From assembly GCA_007694025.1 (NCBI GenBank), contig RECL01000129.1, positions 1 through 34,869 on the forward strand: a stretch of 34,869 nt of DNA, written 5' to 3'. This DNA is from Spirochaetaceae bacterium (GTDB taxonomy: Bacteria; Spirochaetota; Spirochaetia; DSM-27196; SLST01). The notes beneath the pieces are model-generated. The model was given only the letters and a program-made list of their open reading frames with translations. It ran no database searches and had not been told where the DNA came from. Below, piece after piece: positions 1 to 8,791 of this stretch. The first letter of the stretch is position 1; each line of letters begins with the position of its first letter. The position numbers were made by a program, and so were the translations under genes.

Positions 1-2590
1 GCAGGTCGGAGAGCGTCGCGATCTCGTAGTGGCTCGTCTCAACGCTTCGATCGCGATCGATTCTGATCAGCCCACCACGGGATCGCGTACCGGAGGGCTG
101 TGCCTCTCGTTCGGAGTCGGGAGACGAGTCGGTCTGTGCCGCGGCGTCACCGGGGCCGTCGATAGCGTCGGCCGATTCGCCATTGTCAGCGATCTCGAGC
201 GCGTCGATGTTGGTCGTGAAATCGGGCTGCTGCAGCGCGCGCGGCACCCGCACGACAGTTCCCTTCCCGAACGAGAAAAAACCCGCCCCAAACGTCGTAG
301 ACGGCCGAGTGAGCTCCGAAAGCTCCTCGGCCTCGTCGAGCTCACCGAGCTCCTCAGCGTCATCGAGCTCACCAAGCTCCTCGGCCTCATCGAGCTCACC
401 AAGCTCCTCGGCCTCGTCGAGCGCGTCCGTCGCTTGGCGCGTGTTGTCGTCCGCCGCGGCGATTCGGTCTACCCGAACGAGCTTTTCGCCCTGCGCGTCG
501 CCACCACCGGCCAGCCACTCGAGCTCGGTCAGTTCGTCGAGCGCATCTATCGACACGTTAGTCGGCAGACGCACCTCGCGCGCGGCTGTTACCGGGGCAA
601 CCGCTCCATCGGCGGAATCTTCGGTGTCGGGCTCATCGACCTCGTCGTCGACCTCCTCCGCCAACCGGTCATCCGTCCAGTCGTCGACGGGCGACGCTCC
701 GTCCTCTTCGAGCCCGGCAAGCTCCTCGGCACCGTCGGCGTCCTCGAGCTCAGCGACTTCGACAGCCTCACCCAGGTCGTCCGCATCCTCGAGTTCGCCG
801 GCATCTGCCACCTCATCGAGGCCGGCGTCCTCAAGCTCGTCGGCGCCGTCGGCGTCTTCGAGCTCGACGACTTCGATAGCCTCACCCAGGTCGTCCGCCA
901 CCTCGAGCTCGTCGGCATCGTCCACCTCCTCGAGGTCGGCGTCCTCGAGCTCGTCGGCGCCGTCGGCGTCTTCGAACTCGACGACTTCGATAGCCTCACC
1001 CAGGTCGTCCGCCACCTCGAGCTCGTCGGCATCGTCCACCTCCTCGAGGTCGGCGTCCTCGAGCTCGTCGGCATCGTCGACGTCTTCGAGCTCGGCATCA
1101 TCGAGCTCCTCGATGTCGTCGACGTCATCGTCGATCTCTTCGACCTCTACGGGACCGGACATCGCGGGCGCGGTGGGAACCGCTGCGGAGGGGGTAGGAT
1201 GCTCCGCACGCGGTGCCGACGGAGCGATCTGCGCTATCGAAGCCGTCGAAAGGCGCCGACTCAGCTGGTCGATGATCTCCTCGATTCGGTCGACATCGAT
1301 CGACGATGCCGGTCGATCGCCCGCGCGATGGCTGAGCACGTCGATGATCTCGTCCCAACTCTGGTCGATCAGCGCATCGACCTGCTGCGATTTGTCCGCT
1401 CGGATGTGCCCGATTCCCCGTCGGATCTGCTTACTGACTTCGTCGCGCCTATCCGCAAGTTCAACTTTCCAGCGTTGGAAGTCCAGGTCATCCTTACGCT
1501 CCATGAACTCCCGAAGCAGATTGATCTGAAAGCGCTTCACCCGATCCGATAGCACCACGACCGGATCCTGTCGAATGTTCAGGAAGAGGAAGATCAACAG
1601 AAAGGTGGTCAGAAACACCGCGCCGACGAGCGTGTACTGCAGCGCAACCGGCATCGTAAGCGATGCCGCCGGCTCCGCGTACACGTACGGCCCGTGAAAG
1701 CTCGAGTCGACCGTGAACACCTCGTACGCGAACGATGGTCTTCCGTCGGCTTCGTCGGAGACGATCGACGTCCGAACAGGACTCTGTCTGATTTGCGGCC
1801 ACGCGCCGACCACCGCCGCAGAAAAGGTGTCAGCGAGCGCCGAACGGACGTTGACGACCACGCCGCCCGACTCGAGCAACCGTAGCTCCTCACCGGTCCC
1901 GATCAATCCTCGTCGAATCAGCGTTGAACGCAGGTCGCGTAGATTCACGTAGAACAGCGCGGCGCCCTGAAGGACCCCATTCGCATTGACCGCCGGAAGC
2001 CGATAGACAAACTGGTGCGTCGGATAGCCGATCAGGACTTCGGGTTGTGGAAGCGACGCTCCCGACGGAAGCGCAGAGTCGGGCAATGCATCGAAGAAAG
2101 CCAGCGACTCGACCGGGAACGGTTCGGTTGACCGCTCGGACACTTGATCCGGCCTCAGATACGTTCTCTGCGTCGCAGTCTGCCGGAAATCCGCCGGATT
2201 CGAGCTGTAGTGCAGCTCGGATCCGTCGAGATTGATGATCCGAACCACATCGAGCGATGCCTGCTCGGACTTCATCGCATCGAGCCGCACCTGCCGTTCG
2301 CGCAAATCCGCCGCGGAGGCGTTCAGACGAAACGAGTTAGTAACCGCCTGGTCGAGCGTGAACTCCCGGTACCGGGCGATGTTCGTCCTGTGAAACGATT
2401 CGATCGCATCAGCCACCAACGCGGCACGAGCAGCGACGTTTTCCTCTACCCGAGGGACGTAGAACCGAGTCTCCAGGATCCGGAACCGGTCGACCGCAAC
2501 CAGAACCGCAAGTACGCTGAACACGACGACGGAGATGAGAAGACTGATGCTGAACTTCTGCGCACCGGTCATACGCGAGCCCGGCGCCAT
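1..2590 (-). CDS. Membrane-anchored sensor-like protein with a giant acidic tandem-repeat tail (3' end outside window)
   Basis: I read 863 open codons from an ATG at 2590 to the window edge. The N-terminus has a transmembrane segment at about residues 13-33, an extracytoplasmic region to about 318, and a second segment at about 319-338 rich in Leu/Phe. This TM-periplasmic-TM layout resembles sensors with a Cache/PDC-type input domain, but I see no kinase, cyclase, HAMP or chemotaxis signalling motif. Residues 339-480 look charged and helical. From about residue 480 the chain is overwhelmingly Asp, Glu, Ala, Leu and Val, with three 38-residue repeats near 505-618 and about four 9-residue repeats of the type LDEAEELGE near 723-756. 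The gene follows the rplQ terminator; a GATAAT hexamer at 2612-2617 may be its -10. Upstream ribosome binding is weak, and Met7 is an alternative start. The family is not recognised and the function is unknown. Confidence 0.8.
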   Translation of the reverse strand, partial: MAPGSRMTGAQKFSISLLISVVVFSVLAVLVAVDRFRILETRFYVPRVEENVAARAALVADAIESFHRTNIARYREFTLDQAVTNSFRLNASAADLRERQVRLDAMKSEQASLDVVRIINLDGSELHYSSNPADFRQTATQRTYLRPDQVSERSTEPFPVESLAFFDALPDSALPSGASLPQPEVLIGYPTHQFVYRLPAVNANGVLQGAALFYVNLRDLRSTLIRRGLIGTGEELRLLESGGVVVNVRSALADTFSAAVVGAWPQIRQSPVRTSIVSDEADGRPSFAYEVFTVDSSFHGPYVYAEPAASLTMPVALQYTLVGAVFLTTFLLIFLFLNIRQDPVVVLSDRVKRFQINLLREFMERKDDLDFQRWKVELADRRDEVSKQIRRGIGHIRADKSQQVDALIDQSWDEIIDVLSHRAGDRPASSIDVDRIEEIIDQLSRRLSTASIAQIAPSAPRAEHPTPSAAVPTAPAMSGPVEVEEIDDDVDDIEELDDAELEDVDDADELEDADLEEVDDADELEVADDLGEAIEVVEFEDADGADELEDADLEEVDDADELEVADDLGEAIEVVELEDADGADELEDAGLDEVADAGELEDADDLGEAVEVAELEDADGAEELAGLEEDGASPVDDWTDDRLAEEVDDEVDEPDTEDSADGAVAPVTAAREVRLPTNVSIDALDELTELEWLAGGGDAQGEKLVRVDRIAAADDNTRQATDALDEAEELGELDEAEELGELDDAEELGELDEAEELSELTRPSTTFGAGFFSFGKGTVVRVPRALQQPDFTTNIDALEIADNGESADAIDGPGDAAAQTDSSPDSEREAQPSGTRSRGGLIRIDRDRSVETSHYEIATLSDL
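323..424 (-). repeat. About four tandem 27-bp (9-codon) repeats
   Basis: A 27-bp unit recurs about four times and encodes LDEAEELGE-like nonapeptides on the minus strand. It sits in the same acidic tail as the 114-bp repeats and is separated from them by a less repetitive stretch of about 100 codons. Confidence 0.85.
736..1077 (-). repeat. Three tandem 114-bp (38-codon) repeats in the acidic tail
   Basis: Units begin at 736, 850 and 964 and are exactly 114 bp apart. The copies at 850 and 964 are nearly identical at DNA level; the one at 736 has diverged. In the minus reading frame each encodes an Asp/Glu-rich block containing the motif ADDLGEAIEVVE or close variants. The length is a multiple of three, so copy-number change would keep the frame. 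Confidence 0.9.
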
Positions 2591-2654
2591 GCGAGACGGT
2601 TCATCGATACGATTATCGGCATAGACGCGGCCGTCTGTGAGCCAACCACGCCCC

Positions 2655-2689
2655 CAAAGATAAGAAAGGCCTCGCCCGAAAGCGAGGCC
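2655..2689 (-). terminator. Intrinsic terminator after rplQ
   Basis: An 8-bp perfect GC-rich stem (2668-2675 with 2682-2689) around a 6-nt loop is followed on the minus strand by a T-rich tract, TTTCTTATCTTT. It lies 38 bp after the rplQ stop and marks the end of the ribosomal protein transcription unit. Confidence 0.9.
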
Positions 2690-2727
2690 GTCATCCGTAC
2701 CAGCGACACCTGGATCGCCCGCGGCTA

Positions 2728-3363
2728 CTACTCGACGGCACCCTTCGAGCCGGAGTCGGGTTCATCGACCGCATCAGCGCTTTCCGGCGCGTCCGACTCG
2801 ATGTCGGTCGCCTCCGTATCGTCAGCCACCGTGGCAACCTCAGCCGCTTCCGCTTCGACTGCCTTTGTCTCCGCAGCCACCTGCTTGCCGGAACTCTTCT
2901 TTGCAGCCTCATCCTTCTTCTTGGCAGGCTTGGAGTCGGCTCCTGCGCGCTTCGATGCCGCGGCAGCCGCCGTATCGCGCTTCTTCCGCGTACCCGAGAC
3001 CGGCTTCTCATCGCCGACCAGCTCGAGCAGGACCATCTCGCTCGCATCTCCGTCGCGATAGCCGATCTTCAGCATTCGCGTGTACCCACCCGGCCGCTCC
3101 TTGAACCGCGGACCAATCTCTACAAAGAGCTTCGCGAGCACCGCCTTGTCCTTGATGTCGCGAGCGACCATGCGGCGATTGTGAACGCTGTCTACCTTCG
3201 CACGGGTGATCATCTTCTCAGCGGTTCGCCGAATGGCGCGGGCCTTGGCCTTCGTCGTCCGGATCCGCTCGTGATGGAACAGCGACGTGACCATGTTCCG
3301 GTGCAACGCCTTACGGTGCGCGGACTTACGCCCCAGTGTGTTGAATCCGACCCTATGCCTCAT
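2728..3363 (-). CDS. rplQ: 50S ribosomal protein L17 with long C-terminal extension
   Basis: The first 120 residues are canonical L17, beginning [20 protein letters not shown], a structural protein of the large subunit near the exit-tunnel outlet. Bacterial L17 usually stops near residue 120-130. This one continues to 211 with a low-complexity tail that is Lys/Ala-rich first (about 125-165) and Asp/Glu-rich at the end (about 165-211). The ATG lies inside the end of rpoA, an 11-bp overlap that implies translational coupling. It is the last gene before the terminator. The L17 identity is certain; the role of the tail is unknown. Confidence 0.97.
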   Translation of the reverse strand: MRHRVGFNTLGRKSAHRKALHRNMVTSLFHHERIRTTKAKARAIRRTAEKMITRAKVDSVHNRRMVARDIKDKAVLAKLFVEIGPRFKERPGGYTRMLKIGYRDGDASEMVLLELVGDEKPVSGTRKKRDTAAAAASKRAGADSKPAKKKDEAAKKSSGKQVAAETKAVEAEAAEVATVADDTEATDIESDAPESADAVDEPDSGSKGAVE

Positions 3364-4408
3364 TTTCTTCGTCCTTCTTCTTCTTCATGCGAACCGCCTG
3401 TCGAAGCTGCCCGTAGTCCGACATACCCAGGCTCAGGTTCCACTCGTTGAGCTTCTCCTTGATCTCCTGGAGCGACTTCTTGCCGAAGTTCCGCGTCTTG
3501 GCGATATCCTCTTCGGTTCGAGCGGTCAAATCGCCAATCGAGCGAATATTCGCGTTCTTCAGACAGTTACTCGACCGAACACTCAGTTCGAGTTCCTCGA
3601 CGGGAGTCTCCAGGAGCTGACGAATCCGCTCCTCCTCCTCATCGACATCGTCATCGCCGAGAATCCTGTCCTCGTCGAAGTTGATGAAGACCGTGAAGTG
3701 GTCCTTCGCGATCTTCGCTGCCTCGGCCAGGGCGTCTTCGGGCCGAATCGTGCCGTCGGTCCACAGCTCCATCGTGAGCCTATCGTAGTCGGTTCGTTGA
3801 CCGACCCGGGTGTTCTCCACCTCGTACCGGCAGCGCCGGACCGGAGAGAATATCGCGTCGATCGGGATCGTCCCGATGACCTCTATGTACTTCTCGTTCA
3901 GCTCGGCCGGAACGTAACCGCGGCCCAGATCGATCTGCAGTTCCATCTCGACGTTCGCATCGGGCATGAGCGTCATGATCAAGAGGTCCTTGTTCGCGAC
4001 ACGAATTGCCGTATCCACTTCGAGCGCTGCGCCGGTGACAACTCCCTTGCCCTTCGACTCGATTACGATCGTGCGCTGTTCCGTGTCCTCGGGCAGCGAG
4101 ATCTGAAGCTGCTTCAACCGGTTGATGATGTCCGGGGTATCTTCCACGACGTTCGGGATCGACTCGTACTCGCTCGAAAGCACGTGAGCGGTTCCAGCAT
4201 CATCGTAGCTCGTGATGCGGATCGCCGTCACCGCGTAGCCCTGGATGGACGACAACAGAACGCGCCGCAACGAGTTTCCGATGGTAGTCCCGTATCCGCG
4301 CTCGAACGGCGACGCAACGAACTTTCCGTACGTCGCGCTCACCTCGCTGTGTTCGAACGTGATTCCTTTCGGGCGCTTGAAACCCTTGAGAAGGTTCGTT
4401 CTTGCCAT
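3353..4408 (-). CDS. rpoA: DNA-directed RNA polymerase alpha subunit
   Basis: This 351-residue protein is the alpha subunit, which nucleates core enzyme assembly and contacts UP elements and activators. The N-terminal dimerisation domain includes the conserved [17 protein letters not shown] block. A short acidic linker leads to the C-terminal domain with the LSVRSSNCL motif, which includes the DNA-contacting Arg equivalent to E. coli Arg265, and a helix-hairpin-helix. I chose ATG 4408 because GGAGGA lies just upstream and the protein then begins [15 protein letters not shown]; an open extension upstream has no family similarity. The usual rpsD between rpsK and rpoA is absent. Confidence 0.98.
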   Translation of the reverse strand: MARTNLLKGFKRPKGITFEHSEVSATYGKFVASPFERGYGTTIGNSLRRVLLSSIQGYAVTAIRITSYDDAGTAHVLSSEYESIPNVVEDTPDIINRLKQLQISLPEDTEQRTIVIESKGKGVVTGAALEVDTAIRVANKDLLIMTLMPDANVEMELQIDLGRGYVPAELNEKYIEVIGTIPIDAIFSPVRRCRYEVENTRVGQRTDYDRLTMELWTDGTIRPEDALAEAAKIAKDHFTVFINFDEDRILGDDDVDEEEERIRQLLETPVEELELSVRSSNCLKNANIRSIGDLTARTEEDIAKTRNFGKKSLQEIKEKLNEWNLSLGMSDYGQLRQAVRMKKKKDEENEA

Positions 4409-4419
4409 AGATCCTCCAG

Positions 4420-4803
4420 CTATACTCGCCGGCTCTTGCGCGGGCGACAGCCGTTGTGCGGAATCGGAGTGACATCCTTGATGGTCTTGACCCAAAGGCC
4501 AAGATTCCCGAGGCTGCGAATCGCCGATTCCCTTCCAACACCGGGCCCTTTCACGTACACGTGCACTTCACGGAGCCCGACGTCCATCGCCTTGCGAGCG
4601 GCCGTCTCGGCAGTGGTCTGCGCGGCGTACGGAGTCGACTTCTTTGCGCCGCGGAACCCAAGGCTTCCGGCGCTCGCCCACGAGATCCCGTTTCCGCCGA
4701 TGTCGGTGATTGTGACGATCGTATTGTTGAAGGTCGCCTGAATGTAGACGTTTCCCTCAAAAATCGACTTCTTCTCTTTCTTCTTCTTGACAACCTTTGC
4801 CAC
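4420..4803 (-). CDS. rpsK: 30S ribosomal protein S11
   Basis: The protein is 127 residues, normal for S11 of the small-subunit platform. Recognisable blocks are [26 protein letters not shown] and the basic C-terminus [11 protein letters not shown]. The start codon is GTG, preceded by AAGGAG six bases upstream; no ATG fits the family start. It sits between rpsM (10-bp gap) and rpoA (11-bp gap), the standard alpha-operon position. Confidence 0.97.
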   Translation of the reverse strand: MAKVVKKKKEKKSIFEGNVYIQATFNNTIVTITDIGGNGISWASAGSLGFRGAKKSTPYAAQTTAETAARKAMDVGLREVHVYVKGPGVGRESAIRSLGNLGLWVKTIKDVTPIPHNGCRPRKSRRV

Positions 4804-4813
4804 AATCTACTCC

Positions 4814-5185
4814 TTACACCGCTTTCTTCTTGCCGGCAACCGTCTTCTTTCGGCCTTTCCTGGTTCGTGCATTCGTTCGGGTTCGCTGACCGCGAACCGG
4901 CAAACCGCGGCGATGACGCAACCCGCGATAGCATCCGATATCCATCAGTCGTTTGATGTTAAGCGAGGTTTCGGTCCGCAATCGTCCCTCAACCTTGTAG
5001 TCGTTTTCGATGACAGTCCTGAGCTTGTTCGCATCCTCCGCGGACACGTCGTTCATCCTGGTCATCGGGTCAATGCCGGTCGATTCGCAGATCGCCACCG
5101 CGCTCGATCGTCCGATACCAAAGATATAGGTGAGCGCAATCGAAACCGGTTTGTTTGGAAGGTCAATGCCTGCTATGCGAGCCAA
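4814..5185 (-). CDS. rpsM: 30S ribosomal protein S13 (TTG start)
   Basis: This 123-residue protein begins [13 protein letters not shown] and ends in a Lys/Arg-rich tail, as expected for S13 of the 30S head, which contacts P-site tRNA and the intersubunit bridge. It contains the [15 protein letters not shown] signature. The initiator is TTG at 5185, with AGGAGA six bases upstream; this is the only start that gives the family N-terminus. It follows rpmJ by 14 bp. Confidence 0.96.
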   Translation of the reverse strand: MARIAGIDLPNKPVSIALTYIFGIGRSSAVAICESTGIDPMTRMNDVSAEDANKLRTVIENDYKVEGRLRTETSLNIKRLMDIGCYRGLRHRRGLPVRGQRTRTNARTRKGRKKTVAGKKKAV

Positions 5186-5199
5186 TGGAAATCTCCTCT

Positions 5200-5313
5200 T
5201 CAGCGCTGGCGCTGCTTATGCTTGGGGTTGCTGCAGATGATTCGCACGACGCCGCGGCGTCGGATGACCTTGCACTTGTCGCACATCGGTCGTACGCTAA
5301 CTCGAACTTTCAT
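5200..5313 (-). CDS. rpmJ: 50S ribosomal protein L36
   Basis: This short gene encodes 37 residues from ATG 5313 to TGA 5200. It starts [15 protein letters not shown] and has the C-x2-C ... C-x4-H zinc ribbon of L36 (CDKC, then CSNPKH). It sits between secY and rpsM. In many bacteria adk, map and infA separate secY from rpmJ; here the gap is only 9 bp. Confidence 0.96.
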   Translation of the reverse strand: MKVRVSVRPMCDKCKVIRRRGVVRIICSNPKHKQRQR

Positions 5314-5322
5314 CCTGAACTC

Positions 5323-6645
5323 CTATAGATTCCTTGAGCGAATCCGGCCTTTCTTCACGAGACCTTCGTGATGGTGCATGCGCAGACTACCTTCGATCTG
5401 TGACATCAGGTCGAGGTCGACGCCGACCATGATCAGAAGCGACGTACCGCCCATCAAAAACGCCACTTCCTGCGGAAAACCGAACATCTGCTGCAGAATC
5501 GTGGGAATAACCGCGATGAATGCCAGGAACAGCGATCCCGGGAGGATGATCCGGTTGAGGATCCTCGTGAAGTACTCCTCCATCTTTTCAGAACGGATGC
5601 CGGGAATCGACCCGCCGTTCTCGCGGATATTCTTCGCAATCTCCATAGGATTGAGCGTGACCTGCGTGTAGAAGTACGCGAAGAACACGATCATCAGCGT
5701 ATACGTGATCAGATACGGAGCGCCCCCTGGACGCAGCCAGACCGCAAAGCTGTTGAGCCACCGCACGGTCGGCCCGAGGCTCTGCGCGATCTGAAGCGGG
5801 AACACCAGGATCGAACTGGCAAAGATCACGGGAATGACTCCCGACGGGTTGATCTTGAACGGCACGTAGGTGTTCTGCGCACCGTACATCCGGCGACCAA
5901 CGACTCGCTTCGCGTAGTGCACGGGAATCTTTCGCTGGCCGCGCTGCTCGTAGATCACCAGCATGACAACCGCGACGAACATACCGAGTACTACGATCAC
6001 GAACACCGGATTCAGTTCATCGCGCTGCACGGCCTGAACGAGCGACCAGATCGCGCTCGGCATCCGCGCGACGATCCCCGTGAAGATGATCAGCGAAATT
6101 CCGTTCCCGATACCTCGCTGGTTGATCTGTTCGCCAAGCCACATCAGAAACACCGTGCCGGTCGTGACCGTCAGGAGCGACACAAACGTGTACAGCCCTC
6201 GCGACAGCGTGATCGCGTTCGGGATGCTGTCGGCGTAAACCGTCACGGCGAACCCCTGGATCAGGCACAGCACGACGGTCCCGTAGCGGTTGTAGCGCTG
6301 AATCTGCTTTCGTCCGCCCTCTTCCTGCGAGATCTTCTTGAGCTTCGGGAAGACAAGCAGCAGCAGCTGCATGATGATCGTCATACTGATATACGGCATG
6401 ATGCCGAGCATGAAGACCGAGAACTGCGTGAAGGCGCCACCGGAGAAGAAATCGAGATAGTCGGTAACCGAAAGACCGCCGCCTGCTCGCTGCGTCAGGA
6501 AGTACGCCTGAAGCGCGCTCACGTTGATACCTGGAATCGGGAGGTGCGAACCGAGCCTGTGGATCAGCAGCACCCCGATCGTGAACAGGATTCGGTCACG
6601 GAGATCCTTGATTCTGAAGATGTCAGCGAGAGCGTTGGTCGCCAT
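5323..6645 (-). CDS. secY: Preprotein translocase subunit SecY
   Basis: This 440-residue polytopic inner-membrane protein is the channel subunit of the Sec translocon, working with SecE (encoded at 29097-29276). The sequence shows about ten hydrophobic helices, the N-terminal LGSHLPIPGI region that precedes the plug, and basic cytoplasmic loops such as YEQRGQRKIPVHYAKR. Length is normal for the family. It starts two bases after the rplO stop, in the usual spc position. Confidence 0.98.
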   Translation of the reverse strand: MATNALADIFRIKDLRDRILFTIGVLLIHRLGSHLPIPGINVSALQAYFLTQRAGGGLSVTDYLDFFSGGAFTQFSVFMLGIMPYISMTIIMQLLLLVFPKLKKISQEEGGRKQIQRYNRYGTVVLCLIQGFAVTVYADSIPNAITLSRGLYTFVSLLTVTTGTVFLMWLGEQINQRGIGNGISLIIFTGIVARMPSAIWSLVQAVQRDELNPVFVIVVLGMFVAVVMLVIYEQRGQRKIPVHYAKRVVGRRMYGAQNTYVPFKINPSGVIPVIFASSILVFPLQIAQSLGPTVRWLNSFAVWLRPGGAPYLITYTLMIVFFAYFYTQVTLNPMEIAKNIRENGGSIPGIRSEKMEEYFTRILNRIILPGSLFLAFIAVIPTILQQMFGFPQEVAFLMGGTSLLIMVGVDLDLMSQIEGSLRMHHHEGLVKKGRIRSRNL

Positions 6646-6647
6646 AC

Positions 6648-7196
6648 CTACTCTGTGTCCTTTTCGTCGGTCGGTGCCGCATCGGGAGCCGGAGCGTCAA
6701 CCGAAGGCTGCGCCTTCCTGGCCGAATGAGCCTTCTTTGCCGGCTGAGCCGTCACGACACTACCTTCGATCGTCCCACCCGCCGCTTCGATCTTCGCGCG
6801 CGCAGCCGCAGAAACCGCCAGCCCGGAGATTGTAAGCTTCTTTGTTACGTCGCCTCCAGCAAGTACCTTGACGAGCCGTTCGCTCCGCGAGATCACACCG
6901 TGTGCGCGGAGTGTCTCAAGCGACACAGTCGCGCCAGTGTCAAACCGTTCCTCGAGCACTGCAAGGCTGACCGCGACCATCTCGACTTTGAACGGATAGT
7001 TCGAGAACCCACGTCGCGCGATGCGCCGGTAGAGCGGCATCTGCCCACCCTCGAATCCGGGCCGAACTCCGCCGCCCGACCGCGAGTTCTGGCCCTTGGT
7101 GCCCTTTCCCGCGGTCGTGCCATTACCAGTACCGGGTCCGCGGCCAAGCCGCTTCTTCGACTTGGTCGCACCGATCGGTCGCTTCAAACTACCCAT
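6648..7196 (-). CDS. rplO: 50S ribosomal protein L15 with C-terminal extension
   Basis: Residues 1-150 are L15, with the Gly-rich N-terminal [19 protein letters not shown] segment that threads into 23S rRNA. Family length is about 145-150; this protein has 182 residues, ending in an Ala/Pro/Asp-rich tail. I place the start at ATG 7196, whose A is the last base of the rpmD stop. A GTG three bases earlier is also possible and adds one residue. Confidence 0.96.
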   Translation of the reverse strand: MGSLKRPIGATKSKKRLGRGPGTGNGTTAGKGTKGQNSRSGGGVRPGFEGGQMPLYRRIARRGFSNYPFKVEMVAVSLAVLEERFDTGATVSLETLRAHGVISRSERLVKVLAGGDVTKKLTISGLAVSAAARAKIEAAGGTIEGSVVTAQPAKKAHSARKAQPSVDAPAPDAAPTDEKDTE

Positions 7197-7378
7197 CACG
7201 ATAGCTCCTCAATCCGCACCATATGATCGATCGCCCGCACCATACCGCGGATCGCAGAATTGTCGTCCTTTTCTACGGTCTGGTGGAGCTTGCGCAGGCC
7301 GAGCGATCGAACTGTGCGTCGATGCTTCGGAAGCGTCCCGATCGGACTGCGTACCAGCGTAATCTTCAAGCGTGCCAT
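7196..7378 (-). CDS. rpmD: 50S ribosomal protein L30
   Basis: The protein has 60 residues beginning [14 protein letters not shown] and includes the [17 protein letters not shown] block typical of L30. It starts immediately after the rpsE stop with no spacer, and its own stop overlaps the rplO start by one base, so the three genes are probably translationally coupled. Confidence 0.96.
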   Translation of the reverse strand: MARLKITLVRSPIGTLPKHRRTVRSLGLRKLHQTVEKDDNSAIRGMVRAIDHMVRIEELS

Positions 7379-7867
7379 CTATCCCCACATTTCCTTGATC
7401 GCCTTGCCACGACCACGGGCAATCTGCCGCGCATCCATGAGTCCCTCGAGACCGACGAACACCGCTTTCACGATGTTAACCGCGTTCTGGCTTCCGAGCG
7501 ACTTGCTCAGGATGTCGTTGATCCCCGCGACCTCCATCACCGCACGAACCGGGCCACCCGCAATGATCCCCGCGCCCGGGGCAGCGGGCTTCAGCAGCAC
7601 CTTCGCGCTCTTGAACTCGCCCTGGATGAGATGCGGTATGCTCGCCTTCTTCATCGGGACCTTGACCATGTTGCCCTTTGCGCGTTCAACGCCCTTGCGG
7701 ATCGCCTCCGCGACGTCATTCGCCTTCCCATAGCCGTAGCCGACCGTTCCGTTCTTGTCGCCAACAACGATCAACGCCGAAAACGAGAACCGGCGTCCGC
7801 CCTTGACGACCTTCGCGACGCGGTTCAGCTTGATTAGCTTCTCAGTTAACTCTCGATCGTGTTCCAC
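7379..7867 (-). CDS. rpsE: 30S ribosomal protein S5
   Basis: This 162-residue S5 carries the double-stranded RNA-binding fold with [17 protein letters not shown] and the C-terminal block [19 protein letters not shown]5 helps decoding accuracy and mRNA unwinding at the entry channel. The initiator is GTG at 7867 with GGAG upstream. Length and order (rplR-rpsE-rpmD) are standard. Confidence 0.97.
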   Translation of the reverse strand: MEHDRELTEKLIKLNRVAKVVKGGRRFSFSALIVVGDKNGTVGYGYGKANDVAEAIRKGVERAKGNMVKVPMKKASIPHLIQGEFKSAKVLLKPAAPGAGIIAGGPVRAVMEVAGINDILSKSLGSQNAVNIVKAVFVGLEGLMDARQIARGRGKAIKEMWG

Positions 7868-7875
7868 GTTCGCTC

Positions 7876-8235
7876 CTAGAACGAGATGCCGGCTTTGCGG
7901 GCACCATCAGCGACTGCTTTCACGACACCGTGAAAGAGATATCCGTTTCGGTCAAACACCGCCGACGTGATCTTCGCATCCTTCATCCGGACGCCAAGCA
8001 CCTCACCGAGTTTGCCCGCGTCCGCAACATTTGGACGCAGGCCCTTCGTGTCACCGCTCTGACTGGACACCGACAGCAGTGTGCGGCCCTCCGCGTCGTT
8101 GATGACCTGAACGTAGAGGTGCTTGTTGCTGCGGAACACGGTGATACGCGGCCGCTCGGCCGTTCCCGAGATCTTGCCACGAATCGACTTCTTACGCCGA
8201 TTTCGACGCTTCGTTTTTTCGATCAGACGTTTCAT
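7876..8235 (-). CDS. rplR: 50S ribosomal protein L18
   Basis: The 119-residue L18 binds 5S rRNA in the central protuberance. It has a basic N-terminus ([18 protein letters not shown]) and the C-terminal [20 protein letters not shown] block. It starts from ATG 8235, eight bases after the rplF stop. Confidence 0.97.
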   Translation of the reverse strand: MKRLIEKTKRRNRRKKSIRGKISGTAERPRITVFRSNKHLYVQVINDAEGRTLLSVSSQSGDTKGLRPNVADAGKLGEVLGVRMKDAKITSAVFDRNGYLFHGVVKAVADGARKAGISF

Positions 8236-8243
8236 ACTCTTCC

Positions 8244-8783
8244 CTACTTCACGCCGGACTTGCCGACCTTGCGCCGTACGTACTCGTCTTCGTACCTGAC
8301 ACCCTTGCCCTTGTACGGCTCCGGCGGCCGGATCGAACGTATCTCAGACGCCGTCTGGCCGACTCTCTGCCGGTCGATACCCGACACGACGATCTTGGTG
8401 GGCCCGTCGATCGCTATCGTCACATCTTCAGGAATCGGAAACTCGATTGGATTCGAGTAGCCAAGATTCAGCACGAGCACAGTCCCCTGCACTTCGGCAC
8501 GGTAACCGACGCCGTTGATGAGCAAGGTCTTCGCAAACCCATCGGAAACGCCCGCGACCATGTTTCGTACCAGACTCCGGTACAGACCGTGCATGCTCTT
8601 CGCGCGCTTGCTCTCCGACGTGCGGCTGACGCGGACCGAACTCCCGTCAACATCGAAGCTGACCTCGGGCGAGTACGACTGCGTCAGTTCTCCCTTGGGC
8701 CCCTTCACGGTTACGCTGCCGGGATAGACATCCACGGAAACACCGGACGGGACAGATATTGGAAGGACACCAATCCGCGACAT
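8244..8783 (-). CDS. rplF: 50S ribosomal protein L6
   Basis: The 179-residue L6 begins MSRIGVLPISVPSGV and ends with the RSIRPPEPYKGKGVRYEDE motif near the sarcin-ricin loop contact region. It contains two L6-fold repeats and has the normal family length. It lies between rpsH and rplR with 8-bp spacers. Confidence 0.97.
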   Translation of the reverse strand: MSRIGVLPISVPSGVSVDVYPGSVTVKGPKGELTQSYSPEVSFDVDGSSVRVSRTSESKRAKSMHGLYRSLVRNMVAGVSDGFAKTLLINGVGYRAEVQGTVLVLNLGYSNPIEFPIPEDVTIAIDGPTKIVVSGIDRQRVGQTASEIRSIRPPEPYKGKGVRYEDEYVRRKVGKSGVK

Positions 8784-8791
8784 GATTCCCC

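Noticed and set aside
300-1130. CRISPR-like array suggested by regular repeats
   Set aside because: Units are contiguous, in frame and without unique spacers; they are coding tandem repeats.
29-1552. Long plus-strand open frames (29-1552 and 183-1529) opposite the acidic repeat gene
   Set aside because: They are Ser-rich or Leu/Val-rich mirror readings of the acidic repeat, lack a ribosome site, and run antisense to a frame with a clear two-TM N-terminus and strong codon logic.
2144-3061. Plus-strand frame of 305 codons across the end of the ribosomal operon
   Set aside because: It crosses the terminator and mirrors rplQ; no support for a gene.
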